The notes under the pieces were generated by a model. The model did not search any database. It was not told where the DNA came from and saw nothing but the letters and a program-made list of their open reading frames with translations. The position numbers were made by a program, and so were the translations under genes. This document shows positions 62,410 through 64,000 of a DNA stretch of 64,000 nucleotides, piece by piece (within the stretch, counting starts at the first letter, position 1; each line of letters starts with the position of its first letter). The stretch is from Capsaspora owczarzaki ATCC 30864 (Eukaryota; Opisthokonta; Filasterea), in NCBI RefSeq assembly GCF_000151315.2, contig NW_011887299.1, positions 588,894 through 652,893 on the forward strand, written 5' to 3'.

Positions 62410-64000
62410 ATGTCGTCGTGGCAGGCCTCCCCGTGCTTGCTCTCTCCAATGGCTGGCAGCCGTGCTGACTCTGCGAAGGCGCTCGTTTCTAACAGCACCA
62501 GCAGCAGCAGCAGCAGCTCTGCAGCGAAGACGCGCTCGCCTCTCATCGTCTCGCTGGTGGACGACGACGACGACGAAGCGCTCGACGCCATCGTCCACCA
62601 GCCTTCACGCTCGCCGCCGCAGCAGCAGCAGCCGCAGCAGCTGCCACACCAGCATCGGCGTCACACAGAGCCTTTGATGACGTCTACCACTGTTGCACCA
62701 GCACTGCACACTCATCCAGAGCGCAGCTCGCAGTCTGTCTTGCTCTGGGACAACAAAGACGCCGCCATGCTGCTCAAGACGAATGCAGACGCTCCAGAGT
62801 GCCCAAGCTCGCCACCATCGAGCTTTGAGGCGTTTCTGCGCTCTGCTGTGAAGAATCATGGGCAGAGCGAGGCCTCTTTGAAAGCGGGACAGACGGGCCT
62901 TGAGCTGAACGATTTCTTGCTTTTGGACGAAGCGGCCGACTTTAACGACTTTGTCGATCTGGACCTCGCTTTCGACGACCATCTCGACCCCGAGCCTGAA
63001 TCACGGGTCGATGATGATTCGCGTGAGCGACGATCCCGGTGTGCTCCGTCGTCCAACCTGTCTGCCCTCTTTGAGAACCTCGAAGACGAAGGTTTGGACG
63101 CCGACGCGACCACGAACAACGACTCTGCCCAAGTGGACCTCGCTCTGAACGACACGACTCCCCTTGAGCAGCTGCCGCCGAGTCGTGGCCAGCTGCCGGA
63201 TTCGCACGCACCAATTCCGCAGCTTGCTTCCGCACTCCCAGAGCTTGACGCGGAATCGTCGTTCGCTCGCACGACACATCGGCAGCAAACGTTCTTGCAG
63301 GAGGAGCATCAACGGCTGGCACCGCAGAAGCGGCAAACCAAGCGCCGTCCGAAGCCAACAGTTCGTTTTCGGCAATCCACGCTTCACCAAGCGCTCTACA
63401 GCCAGCACGCCGCATCGACCATTCCGGCAACGCATTCTGTTGCTGCCTCTGCCGCTGCTTACCCAAGACGCTACGCGCATGCGTTTGCCAAGGCAACAAC
63501 GGTGGCTATGGAAGATCCCGAAGATCGTGATGATGGGCTGCTTGAGGCGGATGATCTCCGTGTTGATGGCCAAGAGCCCCTTGAGTCTTGGAAGTCGCAA
63601 GAGACGCACGAGACACACGACACGCACGAGCCACAAGAGCCACAAGAGCCACAAGAGCCACAAGAGCTTGAAGAACCTCAAGAACTAGAGTCTGCCTCTG
63701 CTCCGCTCAACCTAGCCGCTCACCGGCTCATCAACGTGCGGATTATGCCCACGTGTTCCCTCGCTTCCAACGGACATCACTCGACTCAGCGGGATATGAA
63801 AGAGGCGATTTTGCGCGCCAAGATGGAGAATCGGAGAATCATCAAACTCGCCAAACGCCGCTTTGAGGAAGAGAATGCTGCTCCTCCCAAAGCGCAGACG
63901 AAGCGCCCGCGCGAGCAAAATCAATCCTCGTCGAACGCTGAATCGGCCTGTGACCGCCTTGTTGATGATGTGAGCTCGCATCCCGCCGAGAGTTTTGCCA
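62410..64000 (+). CDS. Unknown acidic, low-complexity protein, C-terminus beyond window
   Basis: The frame is open from the ATG at 62410 to the window end (530 residues). It begins MSSWQASPCLLSPMAG. It contains a Ser run, an Asp run, a Gln/Pro run, an acidic central part (LDEAADFNDFVDLDLAFDD), a basic patch (PQKRQTKRRPKPTVRFR) and a repeat of Pro-Gln-Glu encoded by 9-bp units near 63634-63666. Near the end is RDMKEAILRAKMENRRIIKLAKRRFEEE, a strongly charged helical segment with a basic-region look. A nuclear or transcription-related role is possible but is a guess. I do not recognise the family. Confidence 0.6.
   Translation, partial: MSSWQASPCLLSPMAGSRADSAKALVSNSTSSSSSSSAAKTRSPLIVSLVDDDDDEALDAIVHQPSRSPPQQQQPQQLPHQHRRHTEPLMTSTTVAPALHTHPERSSQSVLLWDNKDAAMLLKTNADAPECPSSPPSSFEAFLRSAVKNHGQSEASLKAGQTGLELNDFLLLDEAADFNDFVDLDLAFDDHLDPEPESRVDDDSRERRSRCAPSSNLSALFENLEDEGLDADATTNNDSAQVDLALNDTTPLEQLPPSRGQLPDSHAPIPQLASALPELDAESSFARTTHRQQTFLQEEHQRLAPQKRQTKRRPKPTVRFRQSTLHQALYSQHAASTIPATHSVAASAAAYPRRYAHAFAKATTVAMEDPEDRDDGLLEADDLRVDGQEPLESWKSQETHETHDTHEPQEPQEPQEPQELEEPQELESASAPLNLAAHRLINVRIMPTCSLASNGHHSTQRDMKEAILRAKMENRRIIKLAKRRFEEENAAPPKAQTKRPREQNQSSSNAESACDRLVDDVSSHPAESFA

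Overview
The window looks like a compact, intron-rich protist nuclear genome. Coding exons are GC-rich, introns are short GT-AG introns with T-rich tracts, and homopolymer A/T runs are frequent. The gene set combines a vinculin, a SIRT1-class sirtuin, POT1, a MOSPD2-like CRAL-TRIO/MSP protein, a synaptophysin-family protein, JMJD7, MED25, a ROCO protein and a mitochondrial HslU-type ATPase. That mix fits a unicellular opisthokont, most likely a filasterean holozoan such as Capsaspora. The organism is an inference from gene content, not from a database match.

Layout. 1-1083 (-): N-terminal part of an unknown membrane protein. 1800-6630 (+): a large signal-anchored, repeat-bearing extracellular protein. 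7069-12503 (+): a P4-ATPase lipid flippase. 12869-15886 (-): a low-complexity AT-hook protein. 16393-18983 (+): CCT7. 19220-20638 (-): a synaptophysin/synaptogyrin-like protein. 20861-23676 (-): a SIRT1-like deacetylase. 23925-29667 (-): the largest subunit of RNA polymerase III. 30202-31938 (+): a membrane-anchored hexokinase. 32198-35017 (+): an HslU/ClpY-like ATPase. 35120-37834 (+): a MOSPD2-like protein. 37975-39783 (+): mitochondrial GatB. 40024-41082 (-): PCNA. 42140-45498 (+): POT1. 45808-48540 (-): vinculin. 49943-55117 (-): an LRR-Roc-COR protein. 55973-57920 (+): JMJD7. 58109-61580 (+): MED25. 62410-64000 (+): the start of an unknown acidic/Gln-rich protein that leaves the window.

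The genes are mostly housekeeping and are not an operon or a single pathway. Themes recur: nuclear functions (Pol III, Mediator, SIRT1, PCNA, POT1), mitochondrial functions (GatB, HslU-like), membrane biology (flippase, MOSPD2, synaptophysin-like) and adhesion/signalling (vinculin, ROCO). Several neighbours are divergent and probably share a promoter interval: RPC1/hexokinase, PCNA/POT1, ROCO/JMJD7 and AT-hook/CCT7. I saw no rRNA, CRISPR array, transposon, LTR element or convincing tRNA.

The most striking structure is the LRR half of the ROCO gene. Thirteen 84-nt exons each encode one 28-residue leucine-rich repeat in the same codon phase. They are separated by 56-81-nt introns that are themselves repeated. 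Other points to look at are an HslU-like ATPase with altered Walker B and pore residues, a POT1 with an apparent extra N-terminal OB fold, and small tandem duplications that copy splice acceptors in two neighbouring genes. Exon models were built by hand from splice consensus, codon phase and family similarity. Total coding lengths are multiples of three except where stated.
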